A stretch of DNA of 64,000 bases, from positions 2,976,001-3,040,000 of the forward strand of contig JAPFFF010000008.1 of assembly GCA_039105265.1 (NCBI GenBank). The letters are read 5' to 3'. Made by a program: the position numbers and the translations under genes. Shown one piece after another: positions 1-11,609 of this stretch (its first letter is position 1; every line of letters begins with the position of its first letter). The notes beneath the pieces were generated by a model. It saw nothing but the letters and a program-made list of their open reading frames with translations, had not been told where the DNA came from and did no database searches. The stretch comes from Tritrichomonas musculus (lineage: Eukaryota > Parabasalia > Tritrichomonadida > Tritrichomonadidae).

Positions 1-365
1 AATAAAAAACTTAAAATATTCTTAATTGATAAAGATATTATAAAAAAATAAAATATCCTCTCAAATATTTTGTGAAAAAAAAAACTTAAGAATTGAATTT
101 AAAATTTTCATAAAATTTTAACTTAAAAATAAGTGAAAATTTTTTTAGAGTAAAATTTTAAGAAAAAAATATGCTTATCTTATTTAAAAACAAAGTATTA
201 AATTTATTAATAATAAATAATAATATTATAATTAATTATAAAAATAAAAATAGTTTTATATAGCATAATCCTGAAATTAGCTAGTTATATTATCCGATCA
301 AATTTAATGTTCATCATTCAAACATGAAATATATCCAATAAATCAAATATAGATGTATATAAAAA
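1..365. other. AT-rich DNA without a visible gene
   Basis: No supported ORF or repeat is visible. It forms the left flank of the short transposon that follows. Confidence 0.6.
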
Positions 366-385
366 GTAAAATGTACAGCTCGGAA

Positions 386-416
386 TTATTACTGTTGCGT
401 TATTTTACAGTAATAA
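386..416. repeat. Hairpin 1 in the MITE
   Basis: TTATTACTG (386-394) is complemented by CAGTAATAA (408-416). The left arm overlaps the inner part of the terminal repeat. Confidence 0.8.
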
Positions 417-673
417 GCAAATAATAGAGCAATTTGAAAATTTTCAAAAATTTTTAAAAATTTAAAAATTTAAAATTTTAATATTTTTTCAATTGTGTTC
501 TTTAGTTGAAAATCGTATCATTCTCTTAATTATGATAAAATAAAACTTGGATTTATTCATTTATAAAAATATTATTCTCAAAAAGTTCGATTTAATTATC
601 ATTCATTTTTATACAAATATAAACGATCTGAAGGTCAAATATATTTGACTTTAAAAAGGCCAAAAAGTTTCCA

Positions 674-699
674 TTACTGCAGTTAGCGGTTTGCAGTAA
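674..699. repeat. Hairpin 2 in the MITE
   Basis: TTACTGCA (674-681) pairs with TGCAGTAA (692-699) around a loop containing GTTAGCGGTT. The same core recurs in hairpin 3. Confidence 0.8.
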
Positions 700-745
700 T
701 AAGGTATTCAATTCAATTTTACCATAAATAGGTGAAAAAACCGCC

Positions 746-779
746 CTTATTACTGCAGTTAGCGGTTTACAGTAATAAG
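746..779. repeat. Hairpin 3 in the MITE
   Basis: CTTATTACTG (746-755) pairs with CAGTAATAAG (770-779). The loop is nearly the same as that of hairpin 2, so the two hairpins are a direct repeat about 75 bp apart. Confidence 0.8.
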
Positions 780-1324
780 AATTCAATTATTATTGACCTA
801 TTTTTTGCCTTAAAAGAGGTTATTGATTAATATTATGGTGAATATAATATTCAATATAATATTAAATTTTTTTTATTTATGACTTTCTAATATTTTTTAA
901 ATGTTCACATTATCATTAAATTAATTCATACTTTTTTACTGATTTAAAGCAAATTGAAAATTTGTATATTAAGTTTCTAAGAATTAAATAGAATCGAAAA
1001 ATAATTATACAGAAAAAATTAATTAATTTTGAATTGTAATCTGAAATTTTCTATTTAGAATTTTATTTTTTAAATATTAATTTATATTATTTTAATTATT
1101 TTGAATACTTTATTTATTATATTTTATTAATTTTGAATGCTTTTGTTAGCATTTTAAATTATTTGTTATAATTTCTCAAAACTTAAAAGAAAGCAAAATT
1201 TTTCAAAATTTTTATCATCAAAAATTTTTAATTTGACAATTTTAAGCAAAATCCCAAATCGCAGTCATAAGAAGACAAAAAATTGAATGGGCCTGCAGTA
1301 GTAATTCCGAGCTGTAGTAAAATG

Positions 1325-2035
1325 TTTAAATATTTTAATATTTATTTAGAAAATCAAAAATAATTATTAAATTTTTTTTCATTGAAATAGTTTGAATGAG
1401 TTTCTAATCATTATTTTTTCCTTCTCAATTACGGTATTAGAAAAAAATTCAATGAAATTCTGAGGAAGATTTTTTTCATTCAAATTTGATAAGAATAAGT
1501 TTTGAGAGAAATTCAATGCACATTCAATTTTGAAGGACAAAAATATAAAACAAAATGGACGCACGAGATCGTAGCGTTTAATATTCGGAAAAAGATATAT
1601 TACTACGGATACATCAAAGAAAAAAAGTACGATTGCCAAGAAAGCAAATCTTTAGAGCATAAAAATATTATTTTGATATTTCCATAAATAATAAATATTT
1701 AACCCCAAAAAACTCCAATTATATTAGAATAAGGCAAGAATAGTACAAATGTTAAAATAAAATCAAAAAATAAAAAATTCATTCAACCAAAAAAGTTTTA
1801 AAAAATTGAGAGGAAATTGAATACTCAAACTCGACCCTTAAGGGTATACATTCTGAGGTTTTTATATAGATTATTTGCTTTTCAATTTTGAGAATATAAA
1901 AACATTTTTCTTTGTATTTTGTGAGATTTTTCAAATTTGAATGCGATCGAAAAAAAGAAGATTTTTTTGAATTTCCATGAATATCATCTGTATTTAGATT
2001 TTTTTGAGGCATTTATATTTTTTATGCGAATATAA
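1325..2035. other. No gene recognised
   Basis: Only short ORFs on both strands (for example 1502-1687) with no recognisable motif. They look like chance frames in AT-rich DNA. Confidence 0.5.
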
Positions 2036-2043
2036 GAATATTT

Positions 2044-3640
2044 GCCTGAGGATTTTTTAAATCTACAATTATTCACTGAGATATCAAATATTTAGAAAAG
2101 CATTTTTGTATTTCATAAAAATAAAAGTTTTTTGTATGATAAATTTTTATTCCGAGTTTATAATTATCAAAATATTTAATAAATACTTATTTTTTACTAA
2201 TTTTTGTCTGATTTGAAAATTGTGTACTTTACTTGCATTTGTAGCTTGTTTGTGCATTTTTTCATTGACTGAATCATTTTTTTGATTTTTAACTTATAAA
2301 AATATATTTGATAAAGTTTGTATTTATAGATATGATATGAGAAAAAGAGGAAATTAAATTCAATAACTGATCATATCACATGATCTAGGTGAATTTTGTG
2401 AATACAACTTTATTGCTTACCCTATCAAATATTGACTATATTTTATTAGTTTTGGCCTGAGGAATTTTGAATCCATCAGTTATACGCTTAGAATATATAA
2501 TGAGAAAAAAATACTTTCACATTTCGTACAAATAAAAATTTTCTGTATGACGAATTTTTACGCTGAGTTTATATTTATCAAAATATTAAAAAAATACCCA
2601 TTATTTAGTATTCCGTGTCAGATTTGAAAATTGAATAGTTTACTTGATTTTTTTCGTTTGTTTTGCTTTTATTTATTTTATAAAGAATTTTTATGATGTT
2701 TTATTTAAAAATATATATTTTATGGAATCTCTAATTATATATAAAATAGGTTAAAAATGGAAAATTGAATTTGATAGCTGATCATATATCAGGATCTCTA
2801 CGAATTTAATTAATATAAAGATGTCTAGGTAATAATGTAATATCAACATAAAAATATTAGTTTTAGCCTGAGGAAATTTGATTCCATCAATCCTACACCT
2901 AGATGTCTAAATTAAATAAATACATTTGGGTTTTTCGTAAAAATAAAAATTTTCTGTATGACGAATTTTTATCCTGAGTTTATATTTATCAAAATATTAA
3001 ATAAATACTTATTTTTTACTAATTTGTGTCAGATTTATAAATTGTATACTTTACTTGATTTTTTTGTTTTGTTTTTCTTTTTTCTATTGATCAAATCATT
3101 TTTATGATTTTTTAATCATGAATATATATTCTATGAAGTATGTATTTATATGTTTTAAACTTTTAAAAAGGTATTTTAATAGAAATAAGTGATCAACATT
3201 TAAGAACTCTACGAATTTTGAAGATACAAATATATTTCTATTTTTATAGATTATATACATAAAAATATTAGTTTTGGCCTGAGGAATTTTGAATACATCA
3301 ATCATACGTTTTAATACTAATATGATAAAAACTGTCAATAATACACTGAAATAAACAAACTAACAAAAATATAATTTCATATATAACCTTTACAACTGTT
3401 CGTTTGATGAAATACATAGTTTATTTTTCGAGAAATTTAAAAAATATATGATTTTTTTTCTTTTTCAAATTTGTGAATATAAAAATATAAAAATAATAAT
3501 TATCTCAAATTTGTGTACATTTCATATTTTGAATTACAAAAAAACAAAAATGGATTTTTTTTATAAAATTGGAATTTATCTACTTTTTATTAAGAAATAT
3601 ATTTAATGCTTTAAAATATTATGATTGGCCTGAGGATTTT
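2044..3640. repeat. Diverged tandem repeat, 411-bp period
   Basis: The marker GCCTGAGGA occurs at 2044, 2455, 2866, 3277 and 3628: three exact 411-bp steps and one shorter step of 351. Other blocks recur at the same phase, for example a TTTCTGTATGACGAATTTTT-type segment and a segment with TTTACTTGATTTTTT. On the reverse strand the marker reads FKIPQAKT or a close variant in several units, so a decayed repeat protein is possible (411 is a multiple of three). No full frame is open now. Confidence 0.75.
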
Positions 3641-4004
3641 ATTTTTGGATTGTTATTGGAAAAAGTGAAGATATCTTTTTGCTCATTTTAAAAGATAGAG
3701 CCAAATAAAAAAAATTCTTCTGATAATTTTTGGTGTTCTTTTTATATTTACCAAAAAATCAAGGAAAATCCTCTTTTTTAAACAATTGTTTTTGCTCAAA
3801 AATTGAATGAAATTTGAGAGTACCCTTAAAAAAAAAAAAAAAAAAAAAAAAAGGCATTATTTAGCATTAGTTATAATAAAAATATAGAATTTAATCAAAT
3901 AAATTTCTGAATAAAATAATCAAAATAATAATTAAAGCAACAACTTTTTGATAATATTCTGATCGTTTATTGTATTCAAAAATATTTATTTTACACTTTC
4001 ATTG
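3641..4004. other. Upstream region of the transposase, with poly-A tract
   Basis: Holds an A run of more than 20 bases around 3830-3852 and AT-rich sequence. No terminal inverted repeat matching the downstream side was found by eye. Confidence 0.5.
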
Positions 4005-5529
4005 ATGACATCGAAGAGGCACATCATTCGAACTTCAACATTCGATGAACTTATAGCAAGGAATAGCAATAGACCTGAAAAAATTATCAGTATCAAACAA
4101 AATGTTTCAGAAGTACTGTCAATCCTGATGATAGGATCTACTCACACAGCAATCGCCAATTATTGCAGATTGTTAAATAAAAAAACTGTTTCAAAATCAG
4201 TATTTTATGATTATCTCCATGTTATTGAGCCGATACTTCGTGAAATGGTGATTCAAATGTGCAAAGAAAACCTGCAAAAAGCCAAAGATGAAGGAAAATT
4301 GGTAGTAGGCTTCGATGCATGCTGGGCGCATCGCCGAAACTCGCATCATTGCTTAGGCATTCTTATTAACCTTTTAGATAATTTAATTATCGCATTTGAT
4401 GTGACACACCATGGAATAGAAGAGTTTGAAACTCTTAATTCCACCAAAAAGAATGCCAAGTGTATGGAAAAAATATGCTTGGAAAGTATAATTGAAAACT
4501 CACATTTGATTGATATTGATGAGTTAATTTTCATTCATGACTGTGATCTTTCTGACGAATATTTAATTCAAGAAATGCTTCCTAATGCAGAAATCTATTT
4601 CGACCCAAATCATTATGGTAAAAAAATGAAAAAAAGCATAAAAAAGTTCTTAGTTGAAAAAAAAAAACAAAATTTTGAAAAAACTCTCAGAAAGAATTGA
4701 GAAGTTTTATGATATCTTGCTCCACGATCGCCAAACTACATTCGAAGAAAAGAAACAAAAATGGGAAAAGTTACCGCAACATTTTATCGAATGTGAAAAG
4801 TTGGATGAAGAAGAGTACGAAGAAGAAATTCAGATATTAAAAGAACTTGTTGATGAATATATAGATACATTTGATGACGTCTTGCCATGTTATGGGACAA
4901 ATGTTATAGAATCGTTTAACCATTGTAGAGCATTATTGGCAAATAAGAACATGGCTTGGCGTCTTTCATGGAGAGTTCGATGCTACATTTCAATTATTAA
5001 ATGGAATTCGCCAGTTTGGGAACAACTAATATTCCAAAGATTTGATCTTGAACTCCCTAAAGAAGCGATTCAATATGAAGAGAAAATTAACAGATTAAAA
5101 GACAAAAGAAGAGAGATTGAGTCAACAGATGTTTTTAAAATTGAACGAGCAAAGAAGAAAAAACTGATGAAAGAAAAATACAAGCTTAATGGTAATGAAA
5201 TTTGCTTGCATGATTATGCTGATTATGATGATAGTGAGGACAACACATCTACAGAATCAAATAACAAAATTAAAAAAAGAAAAGAAAAGTCAAAAAAATC
5301 AAACTCATCCAGTGTTCCTGAAACTGAGAAATGGATATTTGAAGCTTTAAGATCACTTACCAAAAAAACTGGCCACTTTATTTCATTCAAAAAAATATAT
5401 GACAAAATTGTAAAAATGCATGGATCAGATCAACTTATTATAACTGAAAAGCGCATCAAGAGCCAATTAACACGATTAGTAAATAATGAAAAGCTAATTG
5501 AAAAAAAGAATACATATTCTCTCAAATAA
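4005..5529 (+). CDS. DDE transposase, split into two frames at an A11 run
   Basis: The first frame starts at ATG 4005 and ends at 4700; the second is open from about 4654 to 5529. They overlap at an uninterrupted run of 11 A (4657-4667), and the sense continues smoothly across it. Motifs in order: VVGFDACWAHRR (first acidic residue), IFIHDCDLS (second), a YFDPNHYGKKMKK block, then NVIESFNHCRALLANK with a candidate catalytic glutamate. This order resembles Kolobok/ISXO2-like DDE enzymes, but the family is not certain. The last 70 residues (from about 5320) look like a winged helix similar to a linker-histone H15 fold, ending NEKLIEKKNTYSLK. Apart from the A run the gene looks whole, so homopolymer slippage, a sequencing error or a recent mutation could each explain the split. 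A related relic lies at 55.4-56.0 kb. Confidence 0.7.
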
Positions 5530-5834
5530 AATCATCATATTATATATATTATATAATATAAGGCAAACAACGTTTTTTTTTTTTTAATAAATTACTTATC
5601 TACTTTTATTATTTATGTATATAATTTTATTTTTTTTTTTTCATAATTTTCAAAAATCATTCAAAATTTTCTATTAGATCCTTCAACAACATACAACTTT
5701 TTGAGAGGAAAAATAAAAAAAAAATATTCAAAAAAACCTGGAAAGGAATGATGATACGTATGTTTTATTGTTATAAAATGAAAGAGGACAATACCATAAA
5801 TGCCATTATAAAAATTCTCGGGAGTAATCTCTAT

Positions 5835-5930
5835 CATCGAATTGAAATAATTTGCTGATTCATCGCAGTTGAAATAATTTACTTATTCATCGCAGTTGAA
5901 ATAATTTGCTGATTTATTACAGTTGAAATT
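5835..5930. repeat. 27-bp tandem repeat, about 3.5 copies
   Basis: CATCGCAGTTGAAATAATTT-type units start at 5835, 5861 and 5888, followed by a degenerate partial unit. Confidence 0.75.
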
Positions 5931-6237
5931 TGTGCTTCAACACTTCCATCCCTCGACTTGTAGCATAAATCGCAAGATAATGATCATCTAGAGTTTGCTG
6001 TTAATTGTAAAGATAAAAGAGGAGCAAAACAGTTAATATGGTAGCGATTTTCAGAAATAGTGAAAAAAAAAAAACGAAAGTAGCTCGCTTATTTTTGGTC
6101 AAGCTTTTTCTTTTTTATTTATGGCCAAGCTTTTTTTTCTGATATTAATTGGTCTGTTTGATTAAAAAAGTTTATAATTGGCCATTCAAGTATTGAAAAA
6201 AGTTTATAATTTCCAAATGGCTCATGAGAAAAAAGAA

Positions 6238-6268
<31 letters not shown>

Positions 6269-6729
6269 GATTAATATTAAATAATTGCATTTAAACAATA
6301 CTGTCCAGAAAGTGAAACAGACTATGTCCAGAAATTGACTTTTTTCTGCTAACTAAATTAAAAATGAAAAAAAAAGTTTAATTTTCTGGATTCATTATTC
6401 TTAGTTAATTAATATTTATGCTCTCATTCTCGAAACGAAAATAAATGATAGATAAAGATGCTCTTTAAGATGAAACCGATTTTTGTGATTTAATTAATTA
6501 TTGCGAATATAATGATAGCAAAAATGTTATAAATAGCACAATTGATGTTTACTATAAATAAAATTAGGACACAGTAAGATTGATGCAGATATTTAATAAA
6601 ATCATGAAGTAGCATGAATACAAAAGTTGATCACTGAGGTATTAAAGTAATATCATTGATGATTGCAATAATCAAAATGAGCAGAGTATTTAGGATGAAG
6701 AAAAAACATGAAAGATTTAAATGTTTATA

Positions 6730-6869
6730 AATTTATTCAATTTTTTGAAAGAACAAAAAAATTTATTCAATTTTTTGAAAGAACAAAAAATTTATTCAAT
6801 TTTTTGAAAGAACAAAAAAATTATTCAATTTTTTGAAAGAACAAAAAAAATTTATTCAATTTTTTTTGA
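6730..6869. repeat. 29-30-bp tandem repeat, about 5 copies
   Basis: Units of the form TTTATTCAATTTTTTGAAAG plus AACAAAAAA begin near 6732, 6762, 6791, 6821 and 6851. Length differences lie in the A runs. Confidence 0.85.
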
Positions 6870-8038
6870 TATTCTCATAAAAAGTGATTTTCATCCAACT
6901 ACTCCCTTAAATATTGTGAATTTGTATGAAATGTTAATACTTAACATTAATTTTATTTTATTTTCATTTATTTTGAATACATTTATTTTTATACCATAAA
7001 AAATATTTGAATTTAATAAGATAATATTATTTTTTAGTAAATTTTCTTCATTTTTATTTGTATATTTAGCTTCTTCAATATCAGGGATGTTGATATTTTT
7101 ATTTATTTTATTATTATATATATAATCTTATAAAAATGAATTCAATAAAAAATCAAATTTTTACAGGCTTATTTTTAAGATATAACGTTTTTTATTACAT
7201 AAACTTCACAAAGAAATAACGTAAAATGAAGAAGGGTCGAAACTATCGAATTTATAACAAATATGATTATAATTAATATATTTTATTTAATAACACATAA
7301 TAAAATTAAATTATTAATTATGATATATTTAATGCGATAGAAAACAAGATATTACTATAAAAAAATAATGACTTTTGAATTCAAATGCTGATCGTAATAG
7401 GCAAATTTTTAACTTTGAATAATTTTGTTAAAACTTTTCTATAAAAATCATTTTATTAATCATTTATATCATAAAAGTATCATATATTTGCTTTTTGGTT
7501 GGTATAAATTGGAATTTGTTGCCTAATAATGTTGGATTTGGCTAATGTATATTAAATTAGATATGTAATTTTTTTGATTATTTGATGAAATGAAGCTCCA
7601 AAACATAAAATATCCTGTTGATTATTGATAATCATCATTAGGAATTTAAATTTCTAAAAAAATAAACTTAAATAAGTAAATCATATTTCTGTTACAAAAA
7701 ATGTAGCGCACCAAATTCAATGAAATTTAGCCATCAGAAAATACATATATGATTACGATGATTTTATCAATATTTCAAAAATTTGTTATGAAATTGGAGA
7801 GAAAAGACGGATTTGAAATTGAGAGGAAATCTTGTAAAGTTCTCAATTCTGATTTTAAAAACATAAAATAATAATTATAATAAATCTAATAGATTAAAAT
7901 TTTTATTATATTTGTGCTTAATAAAAATTCAAACTATAAATTTAAAATATTCAAAATCAATCGTTTTTCAAAATCAAAATTTGAAAAAATTATAAACGGT
8001 TTAGCGTCTACCTTTCTTAAAATGATTATTAATTCTTT

Positions 8039-11000
8039 ATGGATCCTTCAATTACTCTACAATTAAATAAATATAAGAGCCAATTAGAAGATTTGAAAGC
8101 AAGTTACAATGGATTGCAGCATCAATATGAAATGCTCAAAGCCAAATTCGAAAAATCAAAAGATGAAAACAAATGTTTAAAAGAAAAATTAGAAATAAAA
8201 GATTTGTGTTCAGATAATTTATTAAGAAATGAAATTTTAAAAAAATATAAATAAAAATCAAAACCGCTTACCCAACGGACATTGGTTTTCTGAAAATATA
8301 TTTTTTTTATCACAGTTGATACACAACATTAGTTCAAAATGTTATGAGATTTTACACGATATATTGATTTTACCATCAATTTCACAATTAACGGATTTTT
8401 ATTCGTCAGATAACAATTTTTTAATGGAATGTATTCAAAAATTAGAAAATATACCAATATTCATTGAAAAAAAAAAACCCCTCCAACTTGCTGGTATTGA
8501 CGTTTCATTAATTTTACGATTTAATTAAATTGTATTTATGTTTATAAACAAATATTAATTATAGAGTGTTTTATGTTTATGATTATTTAATGAGATATTT
8601 AAAATACTAATTTCAAAATAAGAAAATACGTTTTTTCTAGAAGCCTTCACAAATATTTATGAGATCTCATATAAAAATACTCGTTTTTTCTATCCCCTCC
8701 CACAAATATTCAATAAAAATACGTTTTTAACAAAAAACGTGTTTTTTGAAAAAGAGTTTTTCCTTTGTTAATAATTAATATAAATATAATATTTTTTAAT
8801 AAATATTTTCTAATAAATATAATAACAATAAAAATATTATTTAATAAATTATAAATTTTTATTTTGATAGTTTTTTTCATTAAATTTATCATATAATAAC
8901 GTACAAAAAACATTGTGAAATAAAAAAAAATACGTTTTTTCTAGATTGCCCTCTCAAATATTTGTAAAAAATCATATAAAAATACTCGTTTTTTCTATCC
9001 CCTCCCACAAATATTCAATAAAAATACGTTTTTACAAAAAAACGTGTTTTTAGAAAAATAGATTTTCCTTTGTTAATAATTAATATAAATATAATATTCT
9101 TTAATAAATATTTTTTAATATATATTATAACAATAAAAATATTATTTAATAAATTATAAATCTTTATTTTGATAATTTTTTTCATAAATTCTGCTCAATA
9201 ATGGATATTCAAATAACGAACAATAATGCATTGTGAAATAAAAAAAACACGTTTTTTCTAGATTGCCCTCTCAAATATTTGTTAAACCTCATATAAAAAT
9301 ACTCGTTTTTTCTATCTCCTCCCTCAAATATTCAATACTTGGTTGTCAGAAAAATTATTTTATCATTTTCAACAATCATAAAGAATTTCATTGTATAAAA
9401 CAAACAACAACTCAATATATTTCGACAGTCAACCAAATTGTTTGAACTAAAAGTGTTTTTTGAAAGATTATTTTTTTTGACAACCTAAATCATACTTCAT
9501 ATTTTTTTCTTTAATGGTAAAAAACTTTTTGTTTAATATAACTATTCAATACATTACCTAAAATTTAAAAAAAAAAAAATTCAGAAATTAATTATTATAA
9601 TAATTCCCAATGAATTGATTGTATTTTATAAATTTTAGCAAAGTATGCATATTGTTTTTCTGTTTTTATCTTTAATTTAGAGTTAAACTATGCCAAATCA
9701 ATAAAATGGCCAATTTAGATAAAATGATCATCACCTAAAAATTTATGAGATGAAATTAAATCAAAAATTCTATACAATATCTAAATAAATATATATTTCA
9801 TTAGGATCTATCAGAAGACTTTGAATGTTTTTTTTACAACATATAATATGTTAATATGAAGAAAATATTTTCACTGTAGAACAAAATTAATTAAAAAAAA
9901 TATAAATTTAGGATTTGCTAATTTTATATTAATTATAATAATTCTTTTATGAGGTATAATGTAAAAGATATAACTATTTTTTTTCACCTGTTAAAAAATG
10001 TAAACGGTATTGGAGGGGGTTTTTTGAAAAATAAAAAGAAATCAATAATTTCGATGAAACAATCAATTGTAATCTATCTATTGACGCTGCTGGACTTGAT
10101 AGACCTTACAAAAATTCTTTATCATACGTATTTGTGTTTTATTTACAACCATTTGATTCAAAATATAAATGTTTACTATTGCATGTTTTCCCCAAAAAAA
10201 AAATGGATCGGCTAATAAAGAAATAATTGATATTGCAAATAAAATTAAGAATATTCTAATGCAACATAACATAAATATTAAACTCATTGCTACTGACGGT
10301 GACACTAAATATAATTCTAAAAGTCAGCAAACTTTTTCTAAATATATAGGCGAATTTATTCAAAACGGTTTTTTATCAGCAATTCAAAAAGTTGAAAATT
10401 CTGAAGAAACTTTTTGGATTTCGGATTTTCTACATTTATTAAAATTGGCCAGAAAGCATTTCATAAAAGGACCTATCACAATTAGAAATACAATCAAACA
10501 TGTATTTACAAACAAATCTCTTGAAGATGATTTGAAACTAGGAGCTCCATTAATTGACACAACAAGTTTAAGTAATATGAAAGATTTTTACGCAATAAAA
10601 ATTTTTTCTTTAGAAAATGTAATTAAATTACTTGAAAAGAAAAAAAAAACGATGAATCAATTTATTTATTGCCTTTTGCATTATGGCAGGAATCTTTGAT
10701 GTCAAAAACTTTGAAAAAGTCAACAAGATTACTTTTTCTAGAAATTGCATTTCAAATATTTTATCATTTTTATTATCAATTGAAATATTCAAAATTTGAA
10801 AAAGGAATAACGGTTTATAAAAGTAAATATTCCAAAGCTCTTTATTTCAATAATGAAAATTTTTTGATAAGATGTATGAACACTACTCTATTCACATATT
10901 CTAGCATTCATAAATATGAATCAGTATGTCTTCACAGAATTGGGAGTCATCCAATTGAAAATTATTTTGGGAACATTCGATTTATTTGCAGAAACTATGA

Positions 11001-11301
11001 TAACTTTGAAAATTTTGTGAGAGCTGCTATTCAAACTTTTACAAATATGATCATAAAAAGTAAATTTCAAATAATTCAAAAAGTGAAAAATCGTATCAAT
11101 ATTGCTGGCATTAACTTAACACCGAATTTAGGATCTGTTGAATTCGATGAAAATCTTTGCTCAATTGCCAACTATGATGAAAAAGACCTAAACAAACAAA
11201 ATTATTTACTTTTTATCGACTTCATCTCAAACCTTGTTTATGGGAAAAAAAAAAGACTCCAAATGAATTTAATAGACCAAAAATTTCTTCTGGCTAATTA
11301 A
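8039..11301 (+). mobile_element. P-element-like transposase, decayed copy 1
   Basis: Pieces in order: a 72-residue coiled coil from ATG 8039; a P/THAP9-type block (WFSENIFF ... SSKCYEILHDILILPS) to about 8528; a 1.4-kb interruption holding 0.3-kb tandem repeats; then the catalytic part from about 9955. That part shows NLSIDAAGLD (first Asp), FYLQPFDSKYKC, KLIATDGDTKYN (second Asp), WISDFLHLLKLARKHF (the P-family HLLK motif) and HRIGSHPIENYFGNIR. It ends at 11301 without the THAP zinc finger known from animal relatives. The frame changes lie at A runs (8239-8245, about 10194-10203, 10640-10649) while the sense is otherwise well kept. Assignment to the P superfamily rests on motif order. Homologous to the relic at 56.4-60.3 kb. 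Confidence 0.6.
8627..9340. repeat. Tandem repeat of 304-316 bp, 2.3 copies
   Basis: The unit start, TACGTTTTTTCTAG or CACGTTTTTTCTAG, occurs at 8627, 8931 and 9247. Each is followed by an ATACTCGTTTTTTCTATC block, a CCTTTGTTAATAATTAATAT block and a GTGAAATAAAAAAAA end. The array sits between the N-terminal and catalytic parts of the P-like transposase, so it is inserted or expanded DNA. No coding sense is visible. Confidence 0.85.
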
Positions 11302-11493
11302 TTCAATCACGATGTTTTGGTTCATATTTCGAAAAAAAATTAAGAGAAAAAGAAAAAATGATAGGAAATTCGATCAAATATTTTGAAAATGAACATGATT
11401 CCAAATAAGAATGAATCTCAAAGCGAAAATGAACAAAATGAAATCAGAATATTTACTGCAGATGGTTCAAAAATGTACATAGTTAAGTTTTCC

Positions 11494-11609
11494 ACATAAA
11501 TAAGAATAAAACGGAATTGCAATGAGCCAGATTGACAAAACAAATTTCAAATTCCACAATATATTTGAGGTTTACATAAATAAGAATAAAACGGAATGGC
11601 AATGAGCCA
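11494..11609. repeat. 36-bp direct repeat pair
   Basis: Positions 11494-11529 and 11574-11609 match at 35 of 36 bases (core AAGAATAAAACGGAAT). The second copy leads into the protease-like ORF. Confidence 0.85.

Larger units (their letters stand above)
374..1316. mobile_element. Non-autonomous TIR transposon (MITE) with 8-bp target duplication
   Basis: The ends are 21-bp inverted repeats, 374-394 and 1296-1316, matching at 20 of 21 positions and starting TACAGCTCGGAATTA. They are flanked by identical 8-bp direct repeats GTAAAATG at 366-373 and 1317-1324, a target-site duplication. There is no coding capacity inside; the small reverse ORF around 592-786 runs through hairpins and is not supported. 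An 8-bp duplication is known for hAT and P elements. The intact termini and duplication suggest a fairly recent insertion. The superfamily is inferred, while the ends are read directly. Confidence 0.88.
5530..8038. other. Gene-poor spacer with simple repeats
   Basis: No supported gene. It contains two short tandem arrays listed separately, a long T run at about 6239-6269, and many A/T homopolymers. Confidence 0.6.

Noticed and set aside
3826-3852. Poly-A tract as the tail of a retroposed copy
   Set aside because: No gene or retroelement sequence ends at the tract, and similar A/T runs are common in this genome.
8710-8913. Reverse ORF of 67 aa
   Set aside because: Lies in the 0.3-kb non-coding repeat and is Ile/Lys/Asn-rich as expected by chance.
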